Shown here: positions 45,300-62,000 of the stretch, piece by piece
How the letters are laid out: the number at the start of each line of letters is the position of its first letter
Numbering within the stretch: the stretch's first letter is position 1
NCBI GenBank assembly: GCA_047967505.1
Contig: CM106539.1
DNA length: 64,000 nucleotides
Source of the DNA: Dipteris shenzhenensis
Lineage: Eukaryota > Polypodiophyta > Polypodiopsida > Gleicheniales
Direction: 5' to 3' (one strand)
The notes under the pieces: generated by a model
What the model saw: only the letters and a program-made list of their open reading frames with translations
Told to the model about the DNA's origin: nothing
The model's database searches: none
Made by a program: the position numbers and the translations under genes

Positions 45300-45443
45300 C
45301 ACGTGGCATCATCCCACCGGCAGTCTGGGCGGCTCCAGAAGGAATGCAGGGTGCACGTGGCAGGTGGGGATTGGCAAGTTGACGCTTCGTACGCGGTCTG
45401 CTCCGCCTCACTGTCACTGTCCACGTGTAAGCAAGCACACGTG
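45300..45443 (+). promoter_or_regulatory. Cluster of four CACGTG boxes, possible promoter
   Basis: Perfect CACGTG at 45300-45305, 45354-45359, 45422-45427 and 45438-45443 within 144 bp of GC-richer sequence. Downstream, ACATTAGGTGAGAT near 45604-45617 offers a possible 5' UTR splice donor. The acyl-CoA synthetase coding region is 5.3 kb further on the same strand, so this might be its promoter; that link is a guess. Confidence 0.45.
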
Positions 45444-48400
45444 TGGACGCGCATGTTCTTCGCGAGGAGAAGACTTTTTATCACTTTCTCTTATCATCAT
45501 CATCCCAGTCGTTTGCTGTGAGATCTCCCACGCTTAATCCATCATTCCTACTTATCTGCTCAGCCCCTTCCCCTTCCCTTTGCCTTTTCATCTCTGTTTC
45601 AACATTAGGTGAGATAAAAAATTTCAATTTCGTGTCCTTTTTCCCCTATACGTACCATAGGGTAGAGCACGATTGCGCTAACACTACATGGTGCAGAGCT
45701 CTGTACAAATCGCAGATCCAGAATCTCTGCTTACGACCTTGCTGCCTGGGAGGGCAATGCGTTGGTGGGGTTTGCATTAGCATGTTGCATGCTTAAAGTC
45801 TGAGGTGTATTTGTGCGCGCAGGTCGTCGCTACACTGAACTGGACTGAATGAGGTAGCTAAGTGTCTGGTTGACAAGTCTCTGTTACAGTGTCGTAGGAC
45901 TTGAGGAACACTGGACGTGTAGCTTACGCACGTTGGACTGATAAACTGCATCGATGTTGTAGGGGCACTGGAGTGGATTAGATCAAAGTAGGTAAAGTGT
46001 AGTTCACGAGTCCATGTTAAACTGGCATTGGACTCTGTGTAGTTGACAAGCCCGTGTTGGAAGGGCGTTGTCTATGACTCAAGAAACAAAGATTGGCAGA
46101 CTGAGTACAAGCCATTAATTGTTTTCTGTTTCAAGGAATCTTGTTGTGCGGAACGCCTAGCGGCGGCTGGACAACGCTTGTGTTGCGCATATCCTGAAGA
46201 TTGTTTAAAATATGCTATGAAGTGCCTCTTCTGGCTTTGTGACAGCCTATAATGAAGCTCCAAGTCATAGTAAAAGTTATGGGGTCTTGCAATTGCCTTG
46301 GAATCTCGCTCTTCATAGTGCAGAAATTGGCTACAAGCCAATTTTCCCAGAAGAGCTTTAACAGCATGCTCCAAGAATCTGATTTGTTTCTTGCCTGTGT
46401 TTGGCTGTTGCTCTCCTACTCAGTGATCCCAGTTGCATAGGAAAATTGAGCCCAGGTTTTTCTTTACAGGACAGCATAGAGGAATTCACAAGGCCCATTT
46501 TCTTACTTAATCTTTAAGCTTGTGATCTGTTAATGTTTCCTTGGTTTTCATGCTGATTTGCACAAATCCCATCACAGGCATCTGGACACGGTGGTCATGT
46601 GTACATACAGTAATGATTGCCTGTGGAAGAAGCTGTCACCATGAAGAGAAGTCACAGTAGGTGAGTCCCAAGCAATGTTCTGCAAAGTGAGGACTGACTG
46701 CATCGAGATTGGCAGCGACTTCCACTCCCAAGATGCCTGTGCCTGTGGCTGTTTTATGAAAAAAGAGGGGACAGACAAGTGGCCAAGGCCTTGTTTATTA
46801 TATCAGTTGCTAGTAGAGGACACGAATCCTGCTGGACTTATTTCAATATCCAGGATTTCCCTTCTTTTGATTTTAGGAAACATCACCTCGTTTTATCCTT
46901 GGGAGGTGCAACGACCTTTGTACTTGCTGAATACCTGAGCATTGTAGGACGTTGACATTTTTTTTAGTGTTCACATTCCCTTGAGTTTCTTACTGTGCAA
47001 GTGAAATCTGCACTGCAGTTCCATGTTATCTGATAATAGGCAATGCCCTTCTGAGATGTTGGTGCAAGTGATAGCGTTGTGCGGGACACCCAAGTGTGGG
47101 AAGACGTACGAGCCTGCAAAGTATCTGAGATGGTTTTTTGTGTCAAGTGAGTAAAAGGCAAACTGAGTAAGGAACAGTGGGTGAAGCCACGTGGCCTTTT
47201 ATTACCGTTGGAAAAACCATCATGTAGATGGTAGAACATTTGCAGTTATCTGTTGAGGACACAAGGGGGATATGATATCATTCTTGTGATGGTTCATTGT
47301 CTAACTGGGATGGCCCATTTCATTCCAACCAAAGAATCAACTAGTGCTCTGCAAGTAGAGGATTTGTTTGTAAGTAACGCATTTGGTCTACACAAAATCC
47401 ATACTATAAGATGGGGATGTGAGGTTTAGTAGTCATTTTTGGCTGTAGTGCTTCATGCAATTAGAACTGATCTTGAATGAGTAGTGGGAATCATCCTGAG
47501 ATGGTCAGATATAGAGAGTCAAGCAAACTCTTAAAGATATGTTGAGCGCATATGGAAACGTGGTTGCCATTACTAGAATTTACTTATAATCAATGACGAG
47601 CCCATTTTGATTAAATTATGGCTATAGACAAACTACAGATGGAACAAGGCATTGTATTCTCATGGCCAAACAGTCTATGGATGGCAAATGAAGTCTATTG
47701 CTGTTGAATAGAATGGGAATCTCTTTGGTTTGGACCTGCTATGCGAGCATGGAAACCTTAGGTCTTCGATTTCTTAAGACACCTTGTGGTCCAGAGTGTT
47801 GTCAAACTTGCAGCATTGTCACTTGTGCCAGACTCTTAGTCTCCATGCGTATGTGCAGTGAAACTCTGCCAAAGTCATCCAATCTACAAACTCATCCTCT
47901 TCATGAGAAGCAACTCATCAATCTACAATATGTCCGCATCTTCTTTGCTTGCAGGATTTTTTGCAATCCTCAATCTGCACCATCTTGTTGATGACGGCCA
48001 AAGCATCTGCATCCTTCTCACTCAAATCCTAATGAAAATTAGGATTTGATGGGATTGGCTACTTTCCTTTACTAATCCGCCCCCGTGTTGAATGAATTGG
48101 CAAGAGGTGAATGGGGGGGGGGCAAGCAAGACGATTTAGTAGATCCTTTAAACACTACCTAAAATGTGGAATCGTGAAATTGTGTTTTTTGGTCCCTTAC
48201 TTCTTCATTTCATAATGATAGCATAATCACATAAAAAAACTGCACCATGCTGTTGCATACTTAGAGCCCAAAGAAAAACTAGTATCAATGATGAAAGAAT
48301 CCATGACTTCTAGGTAGTCATAATGCTGGTGAATATGATTGTTCATTTCTCCACTGCCTATATCAGGTAGTCATAATGCTGGAGAATATGATTGTTCATT

Positions 48401-48800
48401 TGCTCTAGCACCTCCTGCCTCAGCTCGGTGCACCACTGGTCTATAACCTCCTCATCTACCCCATTTCCTCCTCATTTGAAGCCTAATAGGGGGGGGAAGT
48501 GAACCCCATAATCTCAACAAGTGTCAAAGATACCAATGAGCCAAAGAAGCTGTGGCGCAAACCTTCATTATCCCAAGGTCTTTCCCCAGTCAATATACCA
48601 GCAATGGCCACTCTTACTTTATCAGGACCGCCAACTTTCCCTTCCTCACTTGGAGATCAAAGGGGTTAAAGTGAGTGGGTCTTTCAGACTTGGGAGGGGA
48701 AATTAAACTGGAGATGTTTCCTTCTAGGTGGCTAATGTGGCCATCCTCTTTTGGGAATTTGATCAGAGCTACTACTGTGTGGTGCATTTGGTTAATGCAC
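45444..48800. other. Spacer or possible 5' UTR intron of the LACS gene
   Basis: Short open frames have no recognisable motif. No LTR, satellite or RNA gene is seen. A short direct repeat (AGGTAGTCATAATGCTGG, 48312 and 48365) is present. Confidence 0.35.
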
Positions 48801-48949
48801 GACTTGAGGACGTTCTAGAACAAAATCATACAGCCTGTCAAACCGATAGCTGAATGTTCATTCTTACAGTTGCGGAATACCTACTTGGGCAGATCTGAAG
48901 ACTGCAACATCATCGAGTGCAGGCAGCCTGCCATGTAGGCCGCAAGTGG

Positions 48950-49935
48950 ATCTGCTGTAACAGGGTCTTCAGGGGACAGGAAAGTGGTGGGGAAACCTGT
49001 ACGGCTGAAAGACAGCACTGACAGGGCTATTCAGAAGCCATACCTGGTTGGCAGCATCAGGTACACTTGTCTGGAGAACACGCAGGTCTGCAGCATCACA
49101 TTGTACAGCAGGTACTGTGACTGGAGCAGTCGGGGGCTATACTGGTTGGCAGTACAGCAGCAGAATCAATGTCCACGTGGGCTGTTGCAGGTCCAGAAGC
49201 CTGCAGATAGGCTGCGGTAAGCCAGAAATAGGTGCTGTTGCAGGGCCTTAAAAGATGCATATGTGCAGGTCCGCTGATCTAAGGAGGAGCAGACTGTGTT
49301 GGCCCAGTCATTAGTTAGCTGACAGACTGGTTAGCCAGTCTGCAGCAGGTCGGCCAGGTCAGAGGGATAAATGCCCTATAAACAGGCCCTAGAAGGGGGC
49401 CATTCATCCATGCAGTGCCTCATGTTTGGCTGCAATTAAGTTCACTTTATGCCTCACACTTGGGCTGCATCCAGACTAGCAGGGAGGTCAAGGAGAAGGT
49501 GTACAGTGTCTCACCATTGGATGATTTGTAGAGCAGCAAGGAGACCTGTTTGTGCAGCATCTGTGCAGCCTCCATAGGAGCACACATGCCCAGACGTGAA
49601 GGTGTGAGGAGGAGGTAGACGACACTCCTGAGGTGCCAGGGGTCCACAATCTGGACGGTACCTTATGGTGCCACACTGAGCACATCTTTTGTATCAGGTT
49701 TTGTTTATCTTTGGAGCAATCTACAATACATGCTTATTGTTTCAACTCTACTGGTCATTGCTCAAGATCTGTATGTATCTCTCTTTACATATTCTTGTGT
49801 GCACAACGGAAATGAGTGAGTTTTGATTTTAGAACTGTGTGTTTTCTGGGCTTCTTTTTTGTACATTCTTCTGCTGTGGAAGTGTTGGCTACAGCAAGCG
49901 TCTCTGTTTTGTAACAACACTAACCTATGCCAATC
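48950..49935 (+). mobile_element. Solo-LTR-like sequence A
   Basis: The segment has LTR architecture: CAGCAGGT-rich upstream part, a TATA-like CCCTATAAACAGGCCC near 49375, T-rich downstream region with CTCTCTTTACATATTC, and an ending around TTGGCTACAGCAAGC (49887-49901). The same order and several words recur at 53640-54225. The limits, especially the left one, are uncertain, and no internal coding region is attached. Confidence 0.45.
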
Positions 49936-50450
49936 TCTTCCAATTGGATTATGCAAAATCAGCCAAAAAGGATAACCCGTTTTTACGGAATGGTCTTATC
50001 CTGTATATCTGAAAATGAATCTCACGTGTGGCAAGAATCACTGAGATGCTACCACCTCTTGACAACTTGGATAAGGGATCTCAGTTGGCATGGTTTTGAA
50101 GTAACTTGGGATTTCTTTTGTCTACACTTTCACAATTTTATCCAATTGAGAGATTGAAGTGAGTGTTGCAGTTGCAGCATCGATGTACGTGCAAGGGAAA
50201 CAAAAAAATAATTGGGGAAAACCAATGAGGAAATCAATGCGAACCATGCTTGATTATAGGATTACTTCATACAAGCACAACCTTGCTTGATCCAAAGATC
50301 CAGTTTGGTGACAAATCCTTATTTTGTATGCCTGTGTTGAACCTCAATGTAGAGGCACCTTCCAATGAACATGGTTCTGATACAAATTGAGAAATCTTGT
50401 AGTGTGGAAGCGTACATAGATACCACAAGGTCGACTCCAATGCTGATATA

Positions 50451-50454
<4 letters not shown>

Positions 50455-50489
<35 letters not shown>

Positions 50490-50527
50490 TGAAGTATTTT
50501 GAGGACAACAGCAGTTTTGATTTGGCA

Positions 50528-50567
<40 letters not shown>

Positions 50568-50610
50568 CTGAAGTATTATCAAGACAACAGTGTTTTACAT
50601 TTGGCAGTGT
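50455..50610 (+). repeat. Duplicated (GA)n block just upstream of LACS coding exon 1
   Basis: Two (GA)n runs (about 50453-50485 and 50530-50563) are each followed by a similar sequence (GAAGTATTWTSARGACAACAG, then TTTGGCAG), so the microsatellite with its flank was duplicated in tandem. Confidence 0.9.
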
Positions 50611-50770
50611 AGGATTTGGGACAACATAGCCTGTCAAGCTGGAAGACACAGATCTCACCCTTGGTGCTTCATATTCCAGCTCTGCATATGATTTTCCCTT
50701 GAAGAAGTGGATAATTTCCATCGCAGTTGGCATTTTCTTTCCACTCTTACTGTTTTGTATTTCAAAAGTA

Positions 50771-55684
<4,914 letters not shown>

Positions 55685-56596
55685 GTATGCAAGAATTTTA
55701 AAATCTTTGGTAAAAGCTCTCATTCAATGCTTTAGTTGTTTAAATGCTGGATATGCTTTTTTAAAAGGAATATTATGTGTATAGCTCCAAAATAATTTAT
55801 CCCATTTGTTCGAATGGGTACAGATTCTTCTCGATGCATCCTTTCAAACCTACATCCAAACTTTCTTATCTTCATCAAAGCAAGCAAGACAACACCCTTG
55901 GGAATGGCCTAATGGAAGCATGGGAAGCGTTCTAGTCTCTATATGTTCCCTAAGACTAGGAACATGCTTGAGAACGCTATGCAAGGGGGGAATTAAAAAA
56001 TCTTGGCTTTTGTGCTGGCACATTCGATGTGGGAGCCCACTTTCTTTGACTTGCATCGTGATGTACACTTACATGTGAGCTTCACCTCCACTGACGTAGC
56101 GGCCTTGGAATCTTACCACCACTTCCAGCCCTCATGTACATGCATCCATCTAATCACTACTTGCAAGCATTGTTCCAGTGCGTGCCATTGTGTGGAACTT
56201 GTGATAACCATTTTCAAACAACTAATTGTTTATTGTAACCAATCGCTTAGTATGCTAAATCTTAGTTTGTGTGAAAAAGGTGCTTTTGCTTTTGTAGTTT
56301 TTCCCTCTTTGTTATGGTGTCCAGAGGAAGAGGGAGGGCTTTGTGTGCTTCGAGGTGTGATCAAAGTCCGGAAAATTGGATGAGTTTAGGGGGCGTTATG
56401 TGTAACTAAATCCGAGTTGGGGTAGATCTTGTTTTCATAAGGGGGTAGAGTGGTTAGGTGGTCTAAAAATGAAGGTGTGATGTAAAGGTAGCTGAGAAAA
56501 AAGGAAAGATCAGGAAGAGGGTTTTAGAGGAAGGGAGAAGATGGGAGAAGGGGATGGAGTGTACAAAGGTAGAAAAAACGATGTGTGGGCGTTTTC
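55685..56596. other. Start of LACS intron 6 or 3' breakpoint region
   Basis: None of the open frames encodes the expected continuation (no GQGYGLTET). A near-palindrome lies around 55918-55980 (GAAGCGTTCTAGTC against TGAGAACGCTATGC). Confidence 0.5.
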
Positions 56597-56922
56597 TTGG
56601 TAGGTGATCATGCAAAGGAATGCAGAGATTTTGGCCCAGCTTCTCTCCTTCATTCACCCCTACTTCTGGTTCATGCATGCAATATTGCGCTGAGAATAAA
56701 ACTGTTCGTCATTTTTGGTGCGGTGAGTGTGGAAGCTTGGGTCTCATAGGAAGAGACATTTTTTTGGTAGGTGATGATGCAAAGGAATGCAGAGATTTTG
56801 GCCGAGCTTCTCTCCTTCCTTCTCCCCTACTTCTGATTCATGCATGCAATATTGTGCTGAGAAGAAAACTGTTAGTCATTTTTGGTGCGGTGAGCATGGA
56901 AGCTTGGGTCACATAGGAAGAG
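56597..56922. repeat. 167 bp tandem duplication
   Basis: TTGGTAGGTGATSATGCAAA at 56597 and 56764. The two copies agree over nearly their whole length (TTCATGCATGCAATATTG in each). Confidence 0.92.
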
Positions 56923-57540
56923 GTGTAGAGTAAATCGTCGTCGTGTTGAAGATCTTCAAGGTTGTAGAAGAGGGTGTGTTGTATGAATTGCAGGATTGGG
57001 CCATAGCCATGGAAACTTTCATGTTATATATTAGGAAGGAGTTGGTGAATCAAGCGACGGCCTGAACTGGTCGGACCAATGAGAACGTCTCGTTAGTGGG
57101 GCGATTGGCGAAGGGGATTGTGGAAGGGCGCAATCTGACGCATCGTTGATGGTGTGCTCTTGTTTCTTCTGTTTTGTTTGGAAAACGAAGGGTGCTGAGC
57201 TGAGTAGAATTGAAGCGGTGAATTGAGCGACGGTGAATTGGAGGGGTCAATCTACATTACCTTGTGATAAAAGGGGAAGGTATGCAGTTCACTGCCAAGG
57301 AGATACCAGCGTTGGTTCTAGCCAAAACGAAGGGGATTGCTGGTTGCGTGTGACTGGTAGATCTGCGTTGCAGGCAGCAGCTACATGGGCGATGCAAGTG
57401 TCGAAGGCAATCGATGTGAAGGAAGAGAGCCAGCATACATACACGTTTTCTTGTTTTAATTTTGATATGCCAATGTATAAGGTGAAAGTGATCAGCGTCG
57501 AGTAGAGCGGATCTTCTGAGGTAAGGTTTAGTGTGCCTCC
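56923..57540. other. Spacer
   Basis: I see no gene. A 90-codon open frame at 57233-57505 has no known motif. Confidence 0.35.
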
Positions 57541-57585
57541 CCCCCCTCCACACACACACACACACACACACCACCCCCCAAAAGA
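57541..57585. repeat. C-run and (CA)n microsatellite
   Basis: CCCCCCCTCC, then about ten CA units, then CCACCCCCC. Confidence 0.95.
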
Positions 57586-57945
57586 AAACCCTGCACGGTC
57601 AACACTTTGACCACTCGTTTGACTTTTGGTGGGCAGATTTTACTTCCGTTCTAGCTAATCCAGAGATACCCTTTCTTGAACGAGAGTTGCTACTTTGATT
57701 GCTCAGATTTATGTGCATTTGATATGGGTGGTAGTATGGGATTTCAAGTGTATTACCAGAGGGAGAATCATCACTTGGTCAACCGTTAAATTTCAGTACC
57801 ACATGCTTGTGAGCAGGTTTGACCAGTAATTTGGGCAGTTCAGGAGGATCTTTTGGTGCCTATCAATGCCTAGGGGGTGTAAACCACGCGCTGAACTATT
57901 ATTCCGTGCAGGAAAATGAGTATTGCTTGTTCACCAGACCATCAT

Positions 57946-58175
57946 TAATTGGTTGTGTAGAACTTGTTGCAGAAGCCTTTTTGTATCTTCAACACTCCTC
58001 ACAAACCACACTTTGGTTGAGGTCATAGCTCCCAAAATTCACAACCATGGCTCTGATACTAATTGGTTGTGCAGAACTTGTTGCAGAAGCCTTTTTGTAT
58101 CTTCAATTTTCCTCACAAACCACACTTTGGTTGAGGTCATAGCTCCCAAAATTCACAACCATGGCTCTGATACTA
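57946..58175 (-). repeat. 114 bp tandem duplication carrying a retrotransposon PBS twice
   Basis: AATTGGTTGTGYAGAACTTG at 57947 and 58061. Each copy ends in CCATGGCTCTGATACTA, the reverse complement of a Copia-type PBS (TATCAGAGCC), so the block is the LTR end, PBS and leader of a minus-strand element, duplicated. Confidence 0.8.
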
Positions 58176-59595
58176 GATGGAAAACTGGAAACTAGATGGG
58201 GGTTGCCATACCTCCCCTTTCCTTGGAAGTCACCAATCCCAGTTTTGTTTCACGCTTGAGCACGCTTAACCAAAGATTTTCACAAATTGGTCGAGTCAAT
58301 CAAAACACCAAAACCTTAAGGTGATTGATGTTCTCCAGTCTACCCAATTTTCTCTTACCAAGTCTAGGATTCAAATACTATAATTAATTCTCTCTAGAAG
58401 TATAGATTGTATCTCTAACATGAATGCCTTGCTCAATAGAATACGTAGTAGACACCTACAGGCCCAGCCTGCAGAAGCCCACCTCTCAGCAGTCGTCTAA
58501 GATCTTGATGTCCCACGCTTCCATATGGCAGGAAGGGTGTAGATAATGCATTGCTAGATGGCATCGAAGTGGTTGCTAGAGGGATTTGTTGGCCTCCCAT
58601 CATCGAACGGTAGCGGGCGATCCAGATGTGATGCTGGACATCGTCTTCCATGAACTATCCTCTGGCGATGACGCATGACACTACCAAGGAGTCGTCGCAT
58701 CTCATGCCTCCATCCAAAAGACCCTGTGACGTTGGATTCTGCAAATTGGTGAGGCCGGGTTGATGAAGAAGGCGTGACTCCCTACGGCAACCATGTACCA
58801 TACCCCATTGGGTCTTGTTGCATCCTTTCTGTCTGTGCGACGTTTCAAAGCGCCCCTTGCCGAATCCTTTGTGCTATAGAGAAGCTCCAAAAACAATGTG
58901 GGATCGTCTCCATATTACTATCCGTGTAGCGTTGGCACCTCCCATCAACACACGTGTGCTTGCCCCAGCCAAGGATCAATGGATAATTCTTCGTGGGCAA
59001 CCGTCCAAAAGAAATACATAATCTTTCTTGGCCTATGACTGGTCCATACGCATGACCCAGATTTGGAGATAACCTCTTGGGCAACTGTTGCTCAACCTAT
59101 TGCCATTCTTTTGAGGGAGTCTAGCCTGTTACCTCTAGCTAAAGATGATAATCCATGCATGTCGTGGATGAGAAGATGGGCATCTCCAAAACCCTTTTTG
59201 AGTGCCCTACTCTTGAAGGCCAAACCCACTCTGTTGGATTTGACTGCACGTTGTGAAGAGGCCGTTGGCCCTCGCATAACCAAAGATGCCACTGAGACTC
59301 CACTTGCGCGGCGTGACTGGACTTGTGTCAATGTTCCAATCCTTGCCCAAGCGGCCCACCACCACGATCCTTTGTCACTCGAGCAAATCCAGGGCCTCAT
59401 CCATCTTTGGGTCTCCTTTATGGTTGTAGAAGGCCTCTGAGCCTCACGTTGTACTTCTTGGTGTGGTAGGACCTAACGGTTCAATGCAAAAACTAGATCC
59501 CTAGGGGCACCACAATCCTATAAAATTGGTCATGCCAGCACAGGATTTGTGCAAACCCGAAATTGAGAAACCGCAGTCACCAAACTGAGTTGGCT
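58176..59595. other. Spacer, possibly element-derived
   Basis: Open frames on both strands (plus 59063-59440, minus 59092-59400) have no motif I can place. Words such as GTGGGATCGTCTCCATATTA resemble decayed LTR element leader or gag sequence, but this is not firm. Confidence 0.3.
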
Positions 59596-59599
59596 TACT

Positions 59600-62000
59600 A
59601 TACTTCACAAGAACTAGAGCAAGAGATGAAGCTGAAAGTAAGACAGATCCAGATGGTGATAGCATCTTTGAGGATCCTGACTACATACCAAGTGGAGAAA
59701 GTTCATCAACAAATTTAGTTCACAGCTTGAAATCCAAGAAGCAACAAATGAGCTTGGAGTGTTGAGTGCTTCAACACCTACTGAAACTTTCCTCAAACTA
59801 CATTCGGCACGCATTTAGCTGTAGGCTTATACATTGTTGCTCAAAGACAACTGAACTTCAATCCCTTGCCATTTCAACCAAAAAGGATTCACCATCTTTC
59901 AGAATGCAGAACCCATTAGTCAAAGCAGCAAAATTTGATGGGAAGAAAGGATGAGACCCAGACAGCCATGTTGGGCAATTTGAGACCCGTTCGATTACTA
60001 GCGGATTTGGGGCACTACCTAATGCAGTGAAGAAAGAACAATTTGTAGCTACCTTTGAGGGTAAGGCAATGAGTTGGTTTATGCAGTATGGTCTTACACA
60101 TTTTGCAGATTATGATGCCTTGAAAAACTCATTCTTGAGTAGATTCAGAAAAGAAAAGACTCCAGAAGCAGTGCTTAAGAAGCTTCAAATATGAAGCAGA
60201 AAGACCTATTGGTGGAGGACTATGCACAAAAGTTCAAGAGCAACGTAGTGACTACTTTTGCAAAGGACTGAACAAACAATTGAAGACTGCAGTAGTAGTA
60301 AGAGATTAGTTGGCATGAACAGACGACTTTAACAACTTAGTGGAAGCAGCCCAAAGATCTGAGAGGAGATTTGGATCCAAAAAAAAATCAAAGAGAGGAA
60401 AGAAGAAAAAAGCCCATGACTTTGACACAGATTCAGACATAGAAACTGATTCCAATGCCGAGGATGAGGACAGTGAAGACTCAGAGTCAGATAGCTTTGA
60501 TGAAGATTCTGATAACAAAGAATCTAGCAAAAGCAAAAAGAGGAAAAAAGACAAGAAGTCAAAGGCCAAGGATAAGGCAAAGAACAAAAAGAAAGAGAAC
60601 AAGAGCTCAAAAGGAGACTCTAGATTGGAACAAATGATAAAAGAGCAATTGTAGAATCTGAGGTTGTCACCAAACAAGGACAAGATTTCTTGTGAGTACA
60701 GTGGTAAAGACAATCATGACAAAGAGAAGTGTTGGTACAACCCAAACTTGAGAGGGCGGGTACCCCATCACATTCAAGTAGCAAACAATGCAGTGCCATC
60801 ACCTGCAGTCAATCAGATTGGAGTGGGAGGACAAATGCAACAAAGGCTCAATAATATTGCACCAAGAAGATAGAACGACCAGAATTGGGTAGCTCAACAA
60901 AGACCCAACATGAATCAAGCTTGTACTTATTGTGGTGTGGATGTTCACAGACAAGGTCCACAATGTGAACTATGGTGTAAGCATAGGGAGGAAAGAGGCA
61001 TTCCAATTGTGCAGTACAATGGAATCTCCCAAGAATGCAATTAAGCCAATTGATTGGGCTGAACAAGAAGAGATTAGAAACAAAGCCTTGGAGCAAATTC
61101 TGTAGATCAAAGCAGCAAAATAAGCAAAGGACACTGAGATACACAAGAAGGGAAAATCCAAAGCAGATCCGATTCCAAAAACACAATTGTCCGACTTCAA
61201 GCTGCCGAAGGTGTTATCAAGAATCAATGAGAGAATTGATTGGGCTGAACAAGAAGAGATTAGAAACAAAGCCTTGGAGCAAATTCTGTAGATCAAAGCA
61301 GCAAAATAAGCAAAGGAAACTGAGATACACAAGAAGGGAAAATCAAAAGCAGATCCGATTCAAAAAACACAATTGTCTGACTTCAAGCTGCCGAAGGTGT
61401 TATCAAGAATCAATGAGAGTCCCATTCATGCAAAAGATGATAGAGATTCACAAATGCCAAGCCACAAGAGGACAGCAGAGCATCCAACTGATGAAGAACA
61501 AGAAAGGCACACTCAGCCAACTAAAACAGATGTTCCTAAGGTAGAGATTCAGAGTCCTGTTGGAACCAATTCGGAGGGTAATCAAAAGGCTGAGGGCAGC
61601 AATAGTAGACAACGAGCAAAGGATTTGCAAGAGGATATGTCTGACATGCATGACAACACTATGGTCTTGAAAAGAGACAATGCTCACAAGGCAAAACGTC
61701 ATGGTTGGCCTGATGCTTTCTTCAAAGAACTACTACACTCAAAAGTACAAATTACCTTGGGCACCAAAAGGAACGCTCGAGGAGGATGAAGAAGAAGCTG
61801 CAGAAATCTACATCTCAACTGTGGAAAAAGTGGATTATAGAGTACCCACAATTGATGTGGAATATAAGAGACAAAGAATTCCTAATGTACTTATTGATGG
61901 AGGATATGGAGTAAACATTTTGTTTGAAGAATCGTTCAAGAATTTCTGCTCCAATGCAGTACCTCAGCACCCTTCCAGGTAAGAATGGCTGATTAGAGAA
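59600..62000 (+). mobile_element. Decayed Ty3/Gypsy-type gag-protease region
   Basis: It reads as a Gypsy-type polyprotein start with many breaks. Gag core: NPLVKAAKFDGKKG, then ALPNAVKKEQFVATFEGKAM and SFLSRFRKEKTPEAVLKKLQ (59900-60195). A highly charged linker is open at 60340-60654 (SKKKSKRGKKKKAHDF, acidic runs, Lys runs). A zinc-knuckle-like CEYSGKDNHDKEKC has Ser for the second Cys. A protease region is open at 61680-61982 with PNVLIDGGYGVNIL, where the plant Gypsy Asp-Gly-Gly variant of the active site is expected. RT and integrase are not found; the relic stops before 62.4 kb. Confidence 0.8.
61050..61421 (+). repeat. 186 bp (62 codon) duplication in the Gypsy relic
   Basis: TGATTGGGCTGAACAAGAAG at 61051 and 61237. 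The period is a multiple of three, so the frame (DWAEQEEIRNKALEQIL, with the same TAG in both copies) is kept. Shared stops show the copy was made after the frame had died. Confidence 0.9.

Noticed and set aside
48300-48385. Direct repeat AGGTAGTCATAATGCTGG as a possible target-site duplication
   Set aside because: The copies are only 53 bp apart with no element between them; it is a small local duplication.
50699-50701. Start of LACS at 50699
   Set aside because: The codon there is TTG, not ATG. I list 50771 as the first in-frame ATG and describe the upstream open frame as unresolved.
60306-60713. 135-codon minus-strand Ser/Phe/Leu-rich ORF
   Set aside because: It is the antisense shadow of the charged linker of the Gypsy gag.
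61035-61544. 169-codon ORF of basic composition
   Set aside because: It is an alternate frame of the duplicated Gypsy segment; the family frame is the one reading DWAEQEEIRNK.
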